Assembly (NCBI RefSeq): GCF_963576675.1 | Contig: NC_088910.1 | Coordinates: 105,676,807-105,740,806, forward strand | Source: Euphorbia lathyris | Lineage: Eukaryota > Streptophyta > Magnoliopsida > Malpighiales > Euphorbiaceae | DNA length: 64,000 bases | Direction of reading: 5' to 3' | Shown here: piece by piece, positions 1-11,541 of the stretch | Layout: each line of letters begins with the position of its first letter | Position numbering within the stretch: the first letter of the stretch is position 1 | Position numbers and translations under genes: made by a program | Notes under the pieces: model-generated | What the model was told of the DNA's origin: nothing | Databases searched by the model: none | What the model saw: only the letters and a program-made list of their open reading frames with translations

Positions 1-135
1 TTGTATTTACTTTATACCTTCTTTGCAATATGTAGTGTGATAACTTTTATGACTTTAATCATCTGGTACACTGGCATTTAGAACATCTGACAATTATTTC
101 TTGGTTATAAATTTTGCTTTCTCTCTTTGTGGCAG

Positions 136-3100
136 ATTGAAGAGGCACGGGAAAAAGGAATTGAATTAGAGTTCCAACCTGATGCAAAAGTATTATATTG
201 TTCCTGAATGTTCCAAAAAAAGAGTTTCCAATACATTGGCGTTGTCTTTCCATCTGTTATATTCAACTACTTCATTGCTGTGATGTTCATGTTCCATTTC
301 TTTTTAGGAATTGTGGCTCAATTTCCCAGATACTATTATATTCGTGCCTAACATTTTCAATACTTTTTGCTGTTTCCTTACTGTAGGCTACATTTATAGG
401 TATGTTACCTTTACGCTCAATTTCCAGAGTTTGGGGTTCCTTGACAAGCATAGTGAGTATTTTTACTTTTCTTAAGCTACACTTGTCAGAGTAGTCCAAA
501 CATTTATACCTCTGTTCTCAGTTTGGATTATTTAACAAAAAGTTTTTATATTTTCTTACAGGTAGTAGAAATTGAAATGTTCTTTGAAATATGCTTTACT
601 TTATGTGCAAATTCATATTAAAATCTAAAAAATCGTGAAGGCAATTTTTTTACTTCAGATGCTTGTTTAATTTTGTAACATGCACACAAATGCATAAGAT
701 AGTAATGTGATTTTGCTACCTTTTATTAGCAAGATTTTATCATAAAAGTGGCTCCTATTTTATTGTGCAGGCAAAATGAGTTGTTTTCTAGCTATTAAAT
801 CGGGCTTATTTACTTTCACATTTTCCCTTGATAGGACAATCTGAAATGCTCACAAAAGATTGTCCAACTAAACAGACCCCACTATTTTTTGCAATTTGAG
901 AGGAACAACATGAGCAGGGGTCTGTTAATCGAAGTGTCCATCATGGGTTTGATTAAGTTTTGAGCATATAATTTGAAGGGTTTTTTCTTTACATATGATT
1001 ATTTTCCAAGGACTTAGCAATTTAACTATGTTAGTTGTGTTCTTGTGACTTGTTGTCCATGATGATTATATGTTCTTAATCCCAATCATGCAGAAATCTG
1101 GCACTTATTGCCTTACTGATTTAATTCATGCTTCTAAGCTTAGAAGAATATATCGTCAGTCCAGGCAATATATCTTGTTTAATTGTTATGGCCAAATGAG
1201 GGAATAGTTAATGTATTGCCAGTTTATTATTTGATGAAATAATAGGATTAAATCCATGATCTTTCTCTGCCATAACAAGTTTAACTTACTAAGGAAACAT
1301 GTTTCAGGAACTTCCTATCTGGATGCGTCCATATGTCTATAAAGCTTGGGCTCGGGCGCTCCATTCAAGTATGCCTGTTACATGTGTTATGTATTATTTT
1401 GTGCTATTTCTTTACTGATGTTCTATTTCATTTTATCACATTTTGATAATAATATGTTTGCATCTCAGACCTAGAAGAAGTAGCTCGTCCTCTTGAAGAA
1501 TATGCTTCATTAAGGGAGTTTTTTGTTCGTGACCTGAAAGAAGGCTGCAGGCCTATAGATCCTGATCCACGCTGTCTGGTAACTGGTAACGGGCTTCATG
1601 TGCATCGTATTTGTCTGAGCTGGTTTCTTTGAGGTATGGCTAACTGACTTAAATTTTTATGGCCATATTTTCTTGTACCTTCAGGTTAGTCCTGTGGATG
1701 GCACCATTCTAAGATTTGGAGAGTTGAAAGGATCAGGAGCAATGATTGAGCAAGTCAAAGGGCATTCTTATTCTGTTTCTTCTCTTCTTGGTGCTAGTTC
1801 CTTCCTGCCTATGATAGCTGAGTCGGATGTCCATAAAGAGAGTAGTAAACAGCAAAACAGTTCTGTAGAGAACAGTAACAAGTCATGGTGGAGAATTTCA
1901 TTAGCTTCCCCTAGAGTCAGGGACAATATCTCTACTTGGTAATGATGTGGTTACTTTTCTATTTGTATGGCGTTTGCTCTGTTGATAATGCTTGAATGAT
2001 TTATTGTCTTGCAGTTTCTTCGCATCCTCCTCCAAGCACTCTGCACATTTTGTTTCTAGTACTTAAGAACGTGGCATTGCTTTTCTATACAAGATATATA
2101 TCATAAATATCAAAAAGTATTAATGATGGTTGCATTGTTTATCTATTAAGGATTGAAAATTTATAATTGACAAGAAACATATAACATGTTAAATGAAGGT
2201 GTGTCATGAGCATTTGTTATTTTGTTATAACATTTTTTTTTTTGAAACTCATCTTCTGGTAATTTTTATTGACATCTTTTGTTGACATAATGCGCATTTT
2301 ATCATATGGAATTCATTTTACTAGAGTAGAATGCTACATTTTTTCATCTATGGGGCTCCCTTTTCCCACTTCTTAAAGAAATAAATGGATTCCTGAAATT
2401 GGTAAAATTGAAACATCTTGCCATCTATCACATGATAGTAAGTTTGAACAAATAATTCTACAGTTCAAGTGTCAACTTGTGTATGCTAGGTTACTCTATA
2501 CATGATTTCTTTCCTTGCTTTTTCGAATCTGAAACTGTGTGCTGACTGCTGCATGTTTCTAGTTAATGTCCATAAACACATGAACTTACAGATTAAAAGT
2601 ATTGATGCAGTCCAACTAAGGGCCTTTACTACTGTGTAATATACCTGAAGCCTGGAGACTATCATCGCATACACTCCCCAGTTGAATGGAATGTTCTTGT
2701 CCGCCGGCATTTTTCAGGTCACTCGGTTTCCTTTATATTTGAAAGTAAATTATTTACTATTTATATTATGTGGTTGTTTAATTAGAGATACAACTGTCGT
2801 TCTATTTATGATTGCAATCTACTGGTTTTTTTGAGTTGTTTGTTTTCTGTACTTCCTGGGCTCTGCTCGCTTGTCTACGCTCCGACCCAGCAAGTAATAA
2901 TTTCAATTCATTTCATCTTGCCTGCATTAAGATTTAAAACTTTTTCGTCAAATAAAAAGGCAATCAATTAGAAAGAAAACAGGAGCCTCCAACTCAAGCA
3001 CGAAATCAATGTTGAGTCAACGATCATCGGGAGGGGCACCACCAAGCGAGATCTAGACCAGCACTTTGTATAGGTTGGGGAAAAAGCCCTTGTATAGGGA

Positions 3101-6100
3101 GAAAAACCTCTGAATATATATGGGGAGTTCAAAAATGAAAATATGAATATAGCAGAAGAAACTTTTAATTTAGCGCAAGTACAAAGTGCAAGAAGGAGGA
3201 GTATGGAGAAAATCTAGGCTGGATTGTGTATAACTGCAATATCATCCAGAAATTTCCCTGGAAGATATGAGAGAACCCTTGTCTTGCCATTCTGGAAAAA
3301 CATTGCACTATCTAACTACTTTTTTTGTTCTTTATTCACAATAGTGTTCCATTCTAATAAAAACAACTTGCAGATTTTACAATGTCTAAACAGGAATAGA
3401 AGGAATTATCATGGACTGCTTGTGGTGTTGTTGCAAAAATGAACGACCAGAAGGAAACTAACTGGGGCAGAATTAAAGGGAGGCGTTTTTTATTGTGAAC
3501 ATTGTTATTAAAGCCCAAGGCACACTAAGGAGCTAGGTGCAAGAAAATGAAAACAAAAATAGATACAAAATCTAAATATTAATATTTGAAAATGTCACTA
3601 ATACTCTATTGCTAGTTAATGCACAAGTTACAATGAACTAAAACACACACTTAACCTAATCACACAAACAAGACAAAACCACATAAAACATTATATTAAA
3701 CGTCAAAAACATCAGGTTAAATTCATATACTTAGCCTATCTAATGCTAATAAACTGATAAGCATTCGGTGCAATAAAAAAGAACACAAAAAAACTAATAA
3801 CTATCATCAAGATCATCCTCAAGATTAATATCGTCCTCTTCATTGTCATTTTCTTCTCCAATTTTTTTCTCCTCTCCATATTCATCCTCGTCTATATGTG
3901 GCATAGATGCCCTAGTTCTCATACAAGTAGTTGCTTTTGCTTAGCCACACCTGAGGTGGAAGCAAAACATTTGCTTTGAGCTGTATATATTTCATCCTCA
4001 ATCCCACTAGCTTTAGCAACTGCACTTTTTTGGTCGACCTGGAAGGCTAACAAGCCCAAGCAAAAAAAAAAAAAAAAAAAAAAACTATGAATAACTCTGC
4101 TTAAAGAACGGCCGGCTCAATCAACAAAAAAGGTATCCTGGAGGCCTGCAAGAGGCACACCATACTCATGAGTCATGATGACCCAAAGTAAGAGAATCTG
4201 CGAAATTTGCCATCCAGTTGGCCGTTTGATTACCCTCATGTTAAGTATGAAAGAAGGTGATCTCACAATCCCTATCCAAAGCTCATGATACTTGAAAACA
4301 AGCCAAGCTAGGGAACCTGACTGTTCATGAAATGCAAGACTGAATCCATCTCCACTTGTACCCACCGAAAGCCCTCATCCCAGGCTAACCTGAGGCAAGG
4401 AAAAGGCCCCACAATTCAGCAAGAAAAGCAGTACAAATACCGATGTTGACTGCAAAACCCCCTAACCAGCAACCATTACGATCCTTAATAAGACCCCAAA
4501 CCGATAAAAACCCTAGATTACCTTTTTTGACCCGTTAGTGTTAACTTTAACCTAGTGCATATCTGGAGGCTTCCCACTAATCCATCTGCTGTCCCTAGGA
4601 AAATTGCACCCCAAGTTAAATCATCATCCTCAAACACTAATTCAGCATCCTCATCTTCTACAGTGCTAATGCTAACTAACCTAAATTGGTTAATCTTGTA
4701 ACTAACTAACCAACCAACTACTGTAGTTAACAATAAAGCCTATGTTACTGACTTATGATTAACAAAAAATTTAAAAGGGATATTCTAATTTGATTATCTA
4801 TTTGTGAGCTTTTATTAGAGAAATGGAAGAGATATTCTTGTATATGGAGATGAAAGAAACTTGCTGAATTAGTACGAAAAACTGAAGGAAGAGAACTTAT
4901 AAAAATACCAATATGGTTGGAACTCACTTTATTTGCATAGAAGCTTATATCAAGTATAGGATAAACTTACAATAAGCATCAAGTTTATTTAAGCTAATAG
5001 ACAAATACAACCCATAAAGGGGGGTTTAAGATAAAGCTTTAGATTTAAGGCCACAGTTGTGGCCATCATGTCATTTTCTCATATCCATTTTTGTATCCAT
5101 ATTGTCCATGCCCTTCATGATGTCCATGTTTATATTTGTATCCATGCTTGTATTCATGCCCGTGTCCCTTATCGTGTCCTTGTTCATATTTGTGTTTGTA
5201 CCGATTTTCGTATACATAATCATTGCCTTGCCCTTTATCATCTTTGTGTCCATATTTATGTTCGTGGCCATAATGATGTCGCTGTCCCTTATCATATTCG
5301 TGCCCTTTATCATGTCCATGTTCATACTTGTGTCCATGCTCTTTATCATACGCATGTTGGTATTTGTGTTTATGTTGATCCTCATATCTATTCCTGTAGT
5401 CATGTCCTTGCCCTTTATCATATCCGTGTTGATATTTGTGTTCATGGCCATAGTGATGTCCTTGTCCTTTATCATATCCGTGTTCATATTTATGCTCGTG
5501 GCCTTTATCATGTCCTTGTTCATATTTGTGTTTGTATCCCTTATCATAGCCAAATTCATATTTGTGTTCATATGATTTTTCTTTTTCATGTGCATAATTT
5601 TGTACTCCCTGTGCCTTCTCACGCCCTTCAGCTTTGTTGTTGCTTGAATCTAGATAATCATCAATAATAAATTGTTAGTATTAAAATTAATTATAATTAT
5701 ATATATTAACCTTCATATATTGAAAAAGGAATAAACATGCATTAGAAAATAAAACTAATTACCAGCTGCTATCTGAGAGGTGATGAGAAGAATAGCAAGG
5801 GAAAGACACAGGAGAAATGATGTATTTGAGCTGCCCATTTTCGTTGCCACACTAAAGTAGAAAAGGAGGAATATGTTTGCACAAGTTGGTGAATGAGTTA
5901 TGAGAGCTTATTCTCCTTTTATAGAGTTCTTCTCACGTTTTTTTTTTCTTGGTTGGTTTGTCCAAATAGAATTGAATATATAATCTTACAAATAAAAAAT
6001 AACTCTGATACTATTAAATAAAAGAAAAAAGTTATGTTTAAACAATTTTTTTAAATAGTTACTTACCAAACATTTCTACCGGTAAAGAACTAAATGTCAA

Positions 6101-8182
6101 GTTCTAGAAATAGTTACTCAACAAGATTTTTTAATTGTTTGAATTGTGCTTTTGTATTTTATCCAAATTAATATACTTGTATTTTTTTTTCTCTCTTTTC
6201 CTGCATCCCATTAATAGAGAGGACATGTCTTGATGGAACTGATTATGATTAATGTGTTGAGATTGTGTGTTGAACTACAATAATAAAGAAATGTCATCGT
6301 TTTGCAAAATTAATTAATACCCAAAGACATCATATAAAAGTATCATAAATTCTAGGAATAAGGTCCAAATTTGTCCCTAATATTTGTGGGGAAGTGCAAA
6401 TGTATTCCTAAGGTAAGAAATGATTTAATCCAAATTGGTCGGATTTCTTATATTTGTGATGGCTTTTTTTCCCCTTTAATCTATCAAACTGAATAGTGTT
6501 CAATGGATCTTTGGCACTAATATCCTTTTTGTTTATAGGGCGCCTATATCCTGTCAATGAACGTGCCACAAGAACAATCCGAAATCTTTATGTTGAAAAT
6601 GAAAGGGTAATTCTGATTTGTCAATTTGTACTTAACAAGTATTGTCATCAAAGCAGCTTCAATATAGCTTCTTCTATAGTAAAATTTATTCTCATTCTAG
6701 TGGTTATTCAACTTAGCTTGTGACGGATTTACAAAAAACTGAGGGACAATAAAATCAACCAAAACTTCCTTAGTGAGAACCAGCTTATGGTATGAACAGA
6801 TAATTTTTCCTGCAAAATTTGTATCTTTGGGTTTCAGACTATGAAGTTCAATTATTTATTTGTAGATAAAGCTTTACTTGTCGAATCTTACTTCCACATC
6901 TCATTATTTAAATGAGCTACATCTCTTCTTGTTTCGATTATTCGTTTTCACAATCATCTGTTACGTTTGTATCTAGTTATGGTAACTAGGTTGCTGCAAT
7001 GACTTCATTTATTAATTCATTTCATTTTCTTCCAGTACATCAATGCATAGAAGAATACAACAACAACCAAGCCTTTATCCCAACTAGTTGGGGTCGACTA
7101 CATCATATTGTTTTCTAAACCCTTCCCAGAAAAGAACGACAATAACAACAATAATAATAATAATAATAAATTATAGTGTTTTCTTGGCTATCCTTAATAT
7201 TATTCCAGTCTCATGGTTTGCAATTCTGTTGCAACAGGTAGTGCTTGAAGGTCTGTGGCAAGAAGGATTCATGGCTATTGCAGCAATTGGTGCTACAAAT
7301 ATTGGATCTATTGAGGTGAGCTGGCTTTCCGGTTTAAACAATAATTTTACTCCCTCTTCCCCACAGATTTGTGCAGGCTTGCATATATACTTGCAGACAC
7401 CAAAAATTCCACCATTTCTTTCTTGAATGTATACATGTTTGGGCCGAAAAATAGAAAGACTGCTGAGTATAGCTCAGTTAGCATGTCTGGAGCTTAAACC
7501 TTTGTGCGCTATAGTGAGAAAAAAAAAAGAATAAGAAGTTTGGCGCAAAACGGAGAATTTGCAAAATTGGTGTTGTTTCGAGAAGAAAACTTCTCTTTTT
7601 TGGTCCCTTAGCAGTTAACATCACCCTATTGAAATGCCTCTTGTGTTAACTTTAGCCTGAACTTCCATGTGGCAGCTTTTCATTGAACCAGAACTTAAAA
7701 CAAACCTGCCAAGAAGAAAGTTATTGAGCTCTGACCGCCCAGATGAACGGGTATATAGACCTGAAGGAGTTGGCAAAATTCTGAAGAAAGGGGACGAGGT
7801 TAGTACATATTGTATTTTCCAAAATTTGATATTGATATAAGTGGTGTCTTTTGGAAGAATAAAAATGAAACGCCTGTTGTTGATTTGGATTTAACTCAAA
7901 AGATAAAACCTGTAGTGGGGATATCTTCTAAATTACTGTTCTACTTATCATAATTTTGCAATTGCTGTCACTCTGAGTCATTTGGCTTGGATGAAAAGTA
8001 TTCATGCTTTGACCTTTCAGGTGGCTGCTTTCAATATGGGATCAACTGTGGTGCTCGTCTTTCAAGCTCCTACATTAAAGTCACTCAAAAACATTGATTC
8101 ATCTTCTGAGTTCAGGTTCAATGTCAATCGCGGTGACAGAGTACGCGTTGGAGAAGCATTGGGCCGGTGGCATAACTTGTAG
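136..8182 (+). CDS. PSD1: Phosphatidylserine decarboxylase proenzyme, mitochondrial PSD1 type (3' ten exons)
   Basis: Converts phosphatidylserine to phosphatidylethanolamine using a pyruvoyl group made by self-cleavage; the plant PSD1 type acts at the mitochondrial inner membrane. Exons, all with GT-AG borders and compatible phases, are 136-189, 387-452, 1308-1368, 1469-1578, 1685-1938, 2611-2717, 6539-6606, 7238-7315, 7676-7798 and 8021-8182, giving 360 codons up to TAG. Visible motifs: [18 protein letters not shown] with the catalytic Asp; YHRIHSP with the catalytic His; [19 protein letters not shown]; and FNMGSTVV, where cleavage is expected between Gly and Ser to make the pyruvoyl alpha chain. 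The transit peptide, membrane segment and start codon lie before position 1. Exon sizes are ordinary except that the intron between exons 6 and 7 is 3.8 kb and hosts another gene. I see no frame break, so the gene appears functional. Confidence 0.95.
3495..4060 (-). repeat. Candidate repeat with acidic coding relic
   Basis: The left edge carries an AAGGCACACTAAGG-type motif resembling the GGCGC-rich ends of the repeat at 9525-10150. On the - strand around 3790-3895 a short frame is strikingly rich in Asp and Glu (for example [10 protein letters not shown], then [11 protein letters not shown]), and the other repeat has a similar acidic stretch in the equivalent place. This suggests two members of one element family. 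Neither target duplications nor clean terminal repeats could be fixed, so the class is unknown. Confidence 0.3.
4115..4640 (-). pseudogene. Decayed LINE RNase H domain
   Basis: Reading the - strand across frames gives RNase H blocks in the right order for the RNase H of plant L1-type LINEs: PPDMH then VKVNTNGS (strand with the first Asp/Asn), [32 protein letters not shown] (the Glu helix), VQVEMDS (second Asp region), CEITFFHT and [16 protein letters not shown]. The blocks are separated by several stops (for example after DMH, KKVI and LASG) and by at least two frame changes. It is an old fragment without the rest of ORF2 nearby. It sits inside the PSD1 intron, downstream of the nested antisense gene. 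Confidence 0.75.
5066..5838 (-). CDS. Secreted His/Tyr/Lys/Gly-rich tandem-repeat protein (two exons)
   Basis: Not a gene I recognise. Exon 1 (5838-5763) starts at ATG and encodes 25 residues, [20 protein letters not shown] then SQIAA, a convincing signal peptide with a likely cut after AA. The intron (5762-5650) has GT...AG borders. Exon 2 (5649-5066) continues in frame from a split GAT codon and ends at TGA; total 219 residues. The mature part is built from about eight to nine imperfect copies of an [17 protein letters not shown] unit (variants [23 protein letters not shown]). It has very many His, Tyr, Lys and Gly, almost no hydrophobic residues and no Cys. Composition suggests an apoplastic or cell-wall protein that could bind metal ions or be cross-linked through Tyr; that is inference. 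The repeat exon lacks an early Met, so Met-initiated frames on both strands here are shadows. A TATA box lies about 80 bp upstream. Confidence 0.85.
5916..5924 (-). promoter_or_regulatory. TATA box of the nested antisense gene
   Basis: On the - strand the sequence reads CTATAAAAG, ending about 78 bp before the ATG at 5838. The spacing suits a plant promoter with a 45-50 nt leader. It supports independent transcription of the nested gene from within the PSD1 intron. Confidence 0.6.
7055..7165 (-). mobile_element. TS-type SINE 3' fragment
   Basis: The + strand reads ACAACAACAACC followed by AAGCCTTTATCCCAACTAG and TTGGGGTCGACTACAT. This is the reverse complement of the conserved 3' part of tRNA-derived plant SINEs with a (TTG)n tail. 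It lies in the PSD1 intron before exon 8 and is followed by an (AAT)n run at about 7147-7170. The tRNA-like head is not evident, so the copy is truncated. Confidence 0.5.
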
Positions 8183-9524
8183 TGTGGGATGCATTAACAA
8201 CTATGGGCATTTATCGTTTATGTACTGTTATGCATCAACAGCAGACTGCAGATCAATTTTGTTCAGTGATTTATGGCGACATAGAATTTGCTGGTAGAAT
8301 AGCCTTTTTCAAATGGGATTTATAACACAGTTTCTCTCTTTTAGGCGTTTATAAAGCCAAAACAGATCTTTTCAAGCAGTCAGTTGCACATTTGCTGACT
8401 CAAAAATACGTTTGCCAGAGAATTTATTTAAGTTGCTGAGCTTTCTGCAGGACAAGGTTAAGGCTTAAGAGCTAAAACAGTTAGCTGAAATCACCAGTTC
8501 ATGCTCCTTTAGAGCAATACATTAAATATCATCTTTCATAGAGACAATTTCACTATTTCTGACACGATAACATCAATTACAGAGATAACTTCACTATTTC
8601 TTGTTTTTACATTATATATAAAATATGGAACATATAGATAAACATAACACCATTTTGCCACCCCCCAGGGCAGTTTCAATTATTCCTAACATCTATAATG
8701 GCTTCAATATCCAGCCTTGGAGACACTATCCCAGCATTGTTGTACAAATTGCTCTCCAGTCAAATGAAGTTAAATCCTGACCAACAAAGATTCCACACTC
8801 ATTCCAAGGAAAAAAATTTGCAGCGCATTCTACAGTTTAGCATCCGAAATGACATACATCAACTGCATTGTTGACAATTACTCAAAAAATAGGCACACTT
8901 TTCTATTCTCATCATTTCTCAGAATAAACCATAACAGATTTTCGTTAAATAGTATAAAAATGCAAAATTTCAACAGAGGAATAGAGAATGGACATTCGTG
9001 CTGAACTTCTATTTCATTAAAATGAAATATCAGAGAATATCAAACCAAGCCACAAACAACTCATGTTATAAACTCGAAATAGAAATCCCAAAGTACAGAT
9101 ATAAACAAATTGCAGTTTTCAATCAACCAACACATTTTATAAACTATAGAATTCCCAAGTGCAAATATCACAAAAAATGGGTTTTCGACGAATTTACATT
9201 TGTATATTCACTTCGGTCAATCCACCTAGTTTTTGCATTTTCTTCAAACTTAACCGAGATGAATTATATCTAAGAATCTCTTGTCTCAATCAATCTATAT
9301 CAAAACTTTGTTCCTGAGAATGTCAAAAAACGAAGAACATTAGCTTCCCTGGGATGGTTCGATAACAAATAATAATCACAATTAAAAACTACATCTATCT
9401 AACCTAGGTAAGAAGAAATCAATGAGGTTGTTATGCAGATTCTATAAAATTATAACACAGCAAGAGCATTTACTATCCTTGTAACAATAAACATCCATCC
9501 AAATATAGTTACTATAGGCGCATG
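8183..9524. other. PSD1 3' flank, no further gene seen
   Basis: The first few hundred bases after the PSD1 stop are presumably 3' UTR. The rest is AT-rich. The open stretch at 8998-9273 has unremarkable composition and matches nothing I recognise. Confidence 0.5.
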
Positions 9525-10150
9525 ACGCACTAAGGTGCAAGTGGGTCCTGGAGCCTTGGCGCAAGGCGCAGGTGCGCGCCTAAGCAACACAAAGGCGCAC
9601 TAAAAGAATAAAAATATATAAAACCATAAATGATAACATTTATGATATAAGATAAATTCTAAAACCAAAATGCAATAAGGACTAAATCATGACAATATTC
9701 TGAATTATAAATTCTAACATGCAACAAACCTCATACTCTAAAGTTCAAGTGTTCAACTAAATAGTAAATCCTAAATTGAATACTAGCTACTTCTCATCAA
9801 AGTCTCCAATCACTCATCACCATCACTTTCCTCATCTCCAAGGACATCAAATTCTTCTTCAAGGATATAATCCCTCTTCATCTTCATCCTATTCATCTAC
9901 AAAGTCAGTTTCATGTATATGCGTCTCTTCAAAGTCCTTTTATTTTATTTTATTTTGGATACTAGATGTGTCTAATCCAATGGTGAACATTAAAAGCCTA
10001 CAAAAACTATGTGACATGTAGGCGCGCCTCTTATAACCACAGCCAAGGGCACAAAGACTCACCCTGGCGACAGTGCGTGCCTTTGGGGACGCTAATATGC
10101 TCAACCTAGTGCCTTGTGAACCTGGAGCCTTGGGCACACCTTTAAGAACT
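9525..10150. repeat. Candidate MITE-like repeat with GGCGC-rich ends
   Basis: Both ends are GC-rich in otherwise AT-rich DNA. The left end has repeated AAGGCGCA and GGTGCGCGCCTAAG motifs; the right end has GGCGCGCCTC and AGTGCGTGCCTTTGG. The motifs are partly inverted relative to each other. The AT-rich interior (9600-10015) has an acidic-coding stretch on the - strand similar to that at 3790-3895. Exact termini and target duplication were not resolved. Confidence 0.35.
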
Positions 10151-10594
10151 ATGCATCCAAATTCCTAAGCATGATTATGTAATTCAAGCTACAAGTCAAA
10201 AAGCAACTTTTTTTCATTTCCTTTTTCGTCCTTGTTAAAAGGAAAAGGTTTAACTTCGCATTCATTTCCAACTTGGAATCCAGCAAAACGGAGACATTCA
10301 TTCTGCACTGCAGCCATCTAATTTTTACATTTTAAATGCATAATGTTTGTTTTAGTTTTTTGTTCATTGATTTAGAGATAAAATTGTGAACAATGACGCA
10401 ATACCTCAAGCCATTCCCTACAAGAGCTCAAATCTCAAAAAAAATTACAACCCGAGAACAGTAACTGCACATCTAATGCAAAGGAGGAATCCTAAATGTT
10501 CAATACAAGTCTAATTCACATCAGAAATTTCATAGTGAAACAAGCATAGGTATATTGAAAAAAGAAAAGATAAAGAAACAAAATTAAGGCAGAC

Positions 10595-10861
10595 CTACGT
10601 CTGTTTCGAGTAAGAGGAAGAAGAAGGAACACGCTTGTTACGAAACATCATATAACCGACAGGTAAGACCACTCCTATCATCATTATCACTGCTCCGATA
10701 ATGTACCTTAACGGACTCGGCGGCTCCACCTCTATGATTTTTCTGTACTGCATTCTCAGCACACCATTAACCCCAATGTTAATTCAAATTCCATGACTAC
10801 GAGATCTGGATCCATAGAGTAAGATGACGAGAGGGGAAAGAGAAGGAAAACTTACAGGCAT
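10595..10861 (-). CDS. Small single-span membrane protein (52 aa, two exons)
   Basis: The coding exon 10747-10595 reads YRKIIEVEPPSPLRY, then a hydrophobic segment IIGAVIMMIGVVLPVGYMMF, then RNKRVPSSSSYSKQT and TAG. Upstream, ATGCCT at 10861-10856 is followed directly by a strong donor GTAAGT, and the second exon is preceded by an AATGCAG acceptor, so the spliced start is M-P-Y-R. The unspliced alternative, ATG at 10753, would give M-Q-Y-R and the same length. A positively charged C-terminal tail after the membrane span suggests a tail on the cytosolic side. I believe the domain is conserved among land plants as an uncharacterised protein, but I cannot name it. The clean frame and codon-level features argue for a real gene despite its size. 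Confidence 0.75.
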
Positions 10862-11541
10862 ATCCTTTTACTTTTTCGCTTTCTTCTTCGGTTGGATCAG
10901 CTGGCGGCGATCGAGGACCAACGACGGTTGTAGGATCTACGGCCTCCTCTTGGATGGCGATTTTTAGTTTTCTAGTCTGCTCTTGAGGATCTGGATTCTT
11001 GATTGCATTTGTTTACTGTGCAATCGTCACGGTTAGTTCTGTTAGCCATTTGTAATCTGCCGTCTGGGATCGTGGCTATTTCCACGTCAGTTTTGTTTCC
11101 AAATAAATTTTATTTTCTTCAAAGAATTAATAATTTAGGCCTAAATCCTATGCAGCACCTGAACTTATCAATTTTGGTCATTTTGCCTCCTCAATTTACG
11201 GAACAATCTATTTATCCTTTCAATTATTTAAAAGTGGTATTAGTTGTTGCTGGATTTGTTTCTGGTTATTTTAATTTATGTGGTTATTTCTAATTGATGC
11301 TGGATCTGTTTTGCGGTTATTTTAATTTAGATTAACGTTGGGTCTGTTTGGTTTAGTGCGTCCATTGGAAACAGAAAACATTTGATTTTGCAGCAATAAT
11401 ATTTGGGCAAGGATGAATAGTATGAAGGGATGCAATTTACAAAGGAGATAGGGTACAGACCAGAGATTCCATAACTATTTCCACGTCCAGTACCTCCTTT
11501 ATTAACCTAATTGATAATTGAATTCAATTTACTAAAAGGCA

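Larger units (their letters stand above)
2718..6538 (+). other. Large PSD1 intron hosting repeats and an antisense gene
   Basis: The intron starts at a GT after the exon ending in VRRHFS and ends at an AG before the exon beginning RLYPVNER. Most other introns of the gene are 0.1-0.9 kb. It holds a possible repeat near 3495-4060, an A-tract at about 4062-4084, a decayed LINE RNase H fragment and a complete antisense gene at 5066-5838. In 2718-3490 and 5930-6538 I see only AT-rich sequence without a recognisable gene. Confidence 0.85.

Noticed and set aside
5057..5667. Open frames of 172 and 202 codons (+) and 183 codons (-) over the same 600 bp
   Set aside because: They are shadow frames of the repetitive exon; only the - strand frame joined to the signal-peptide exon has splice sites, a start and sensible composition.
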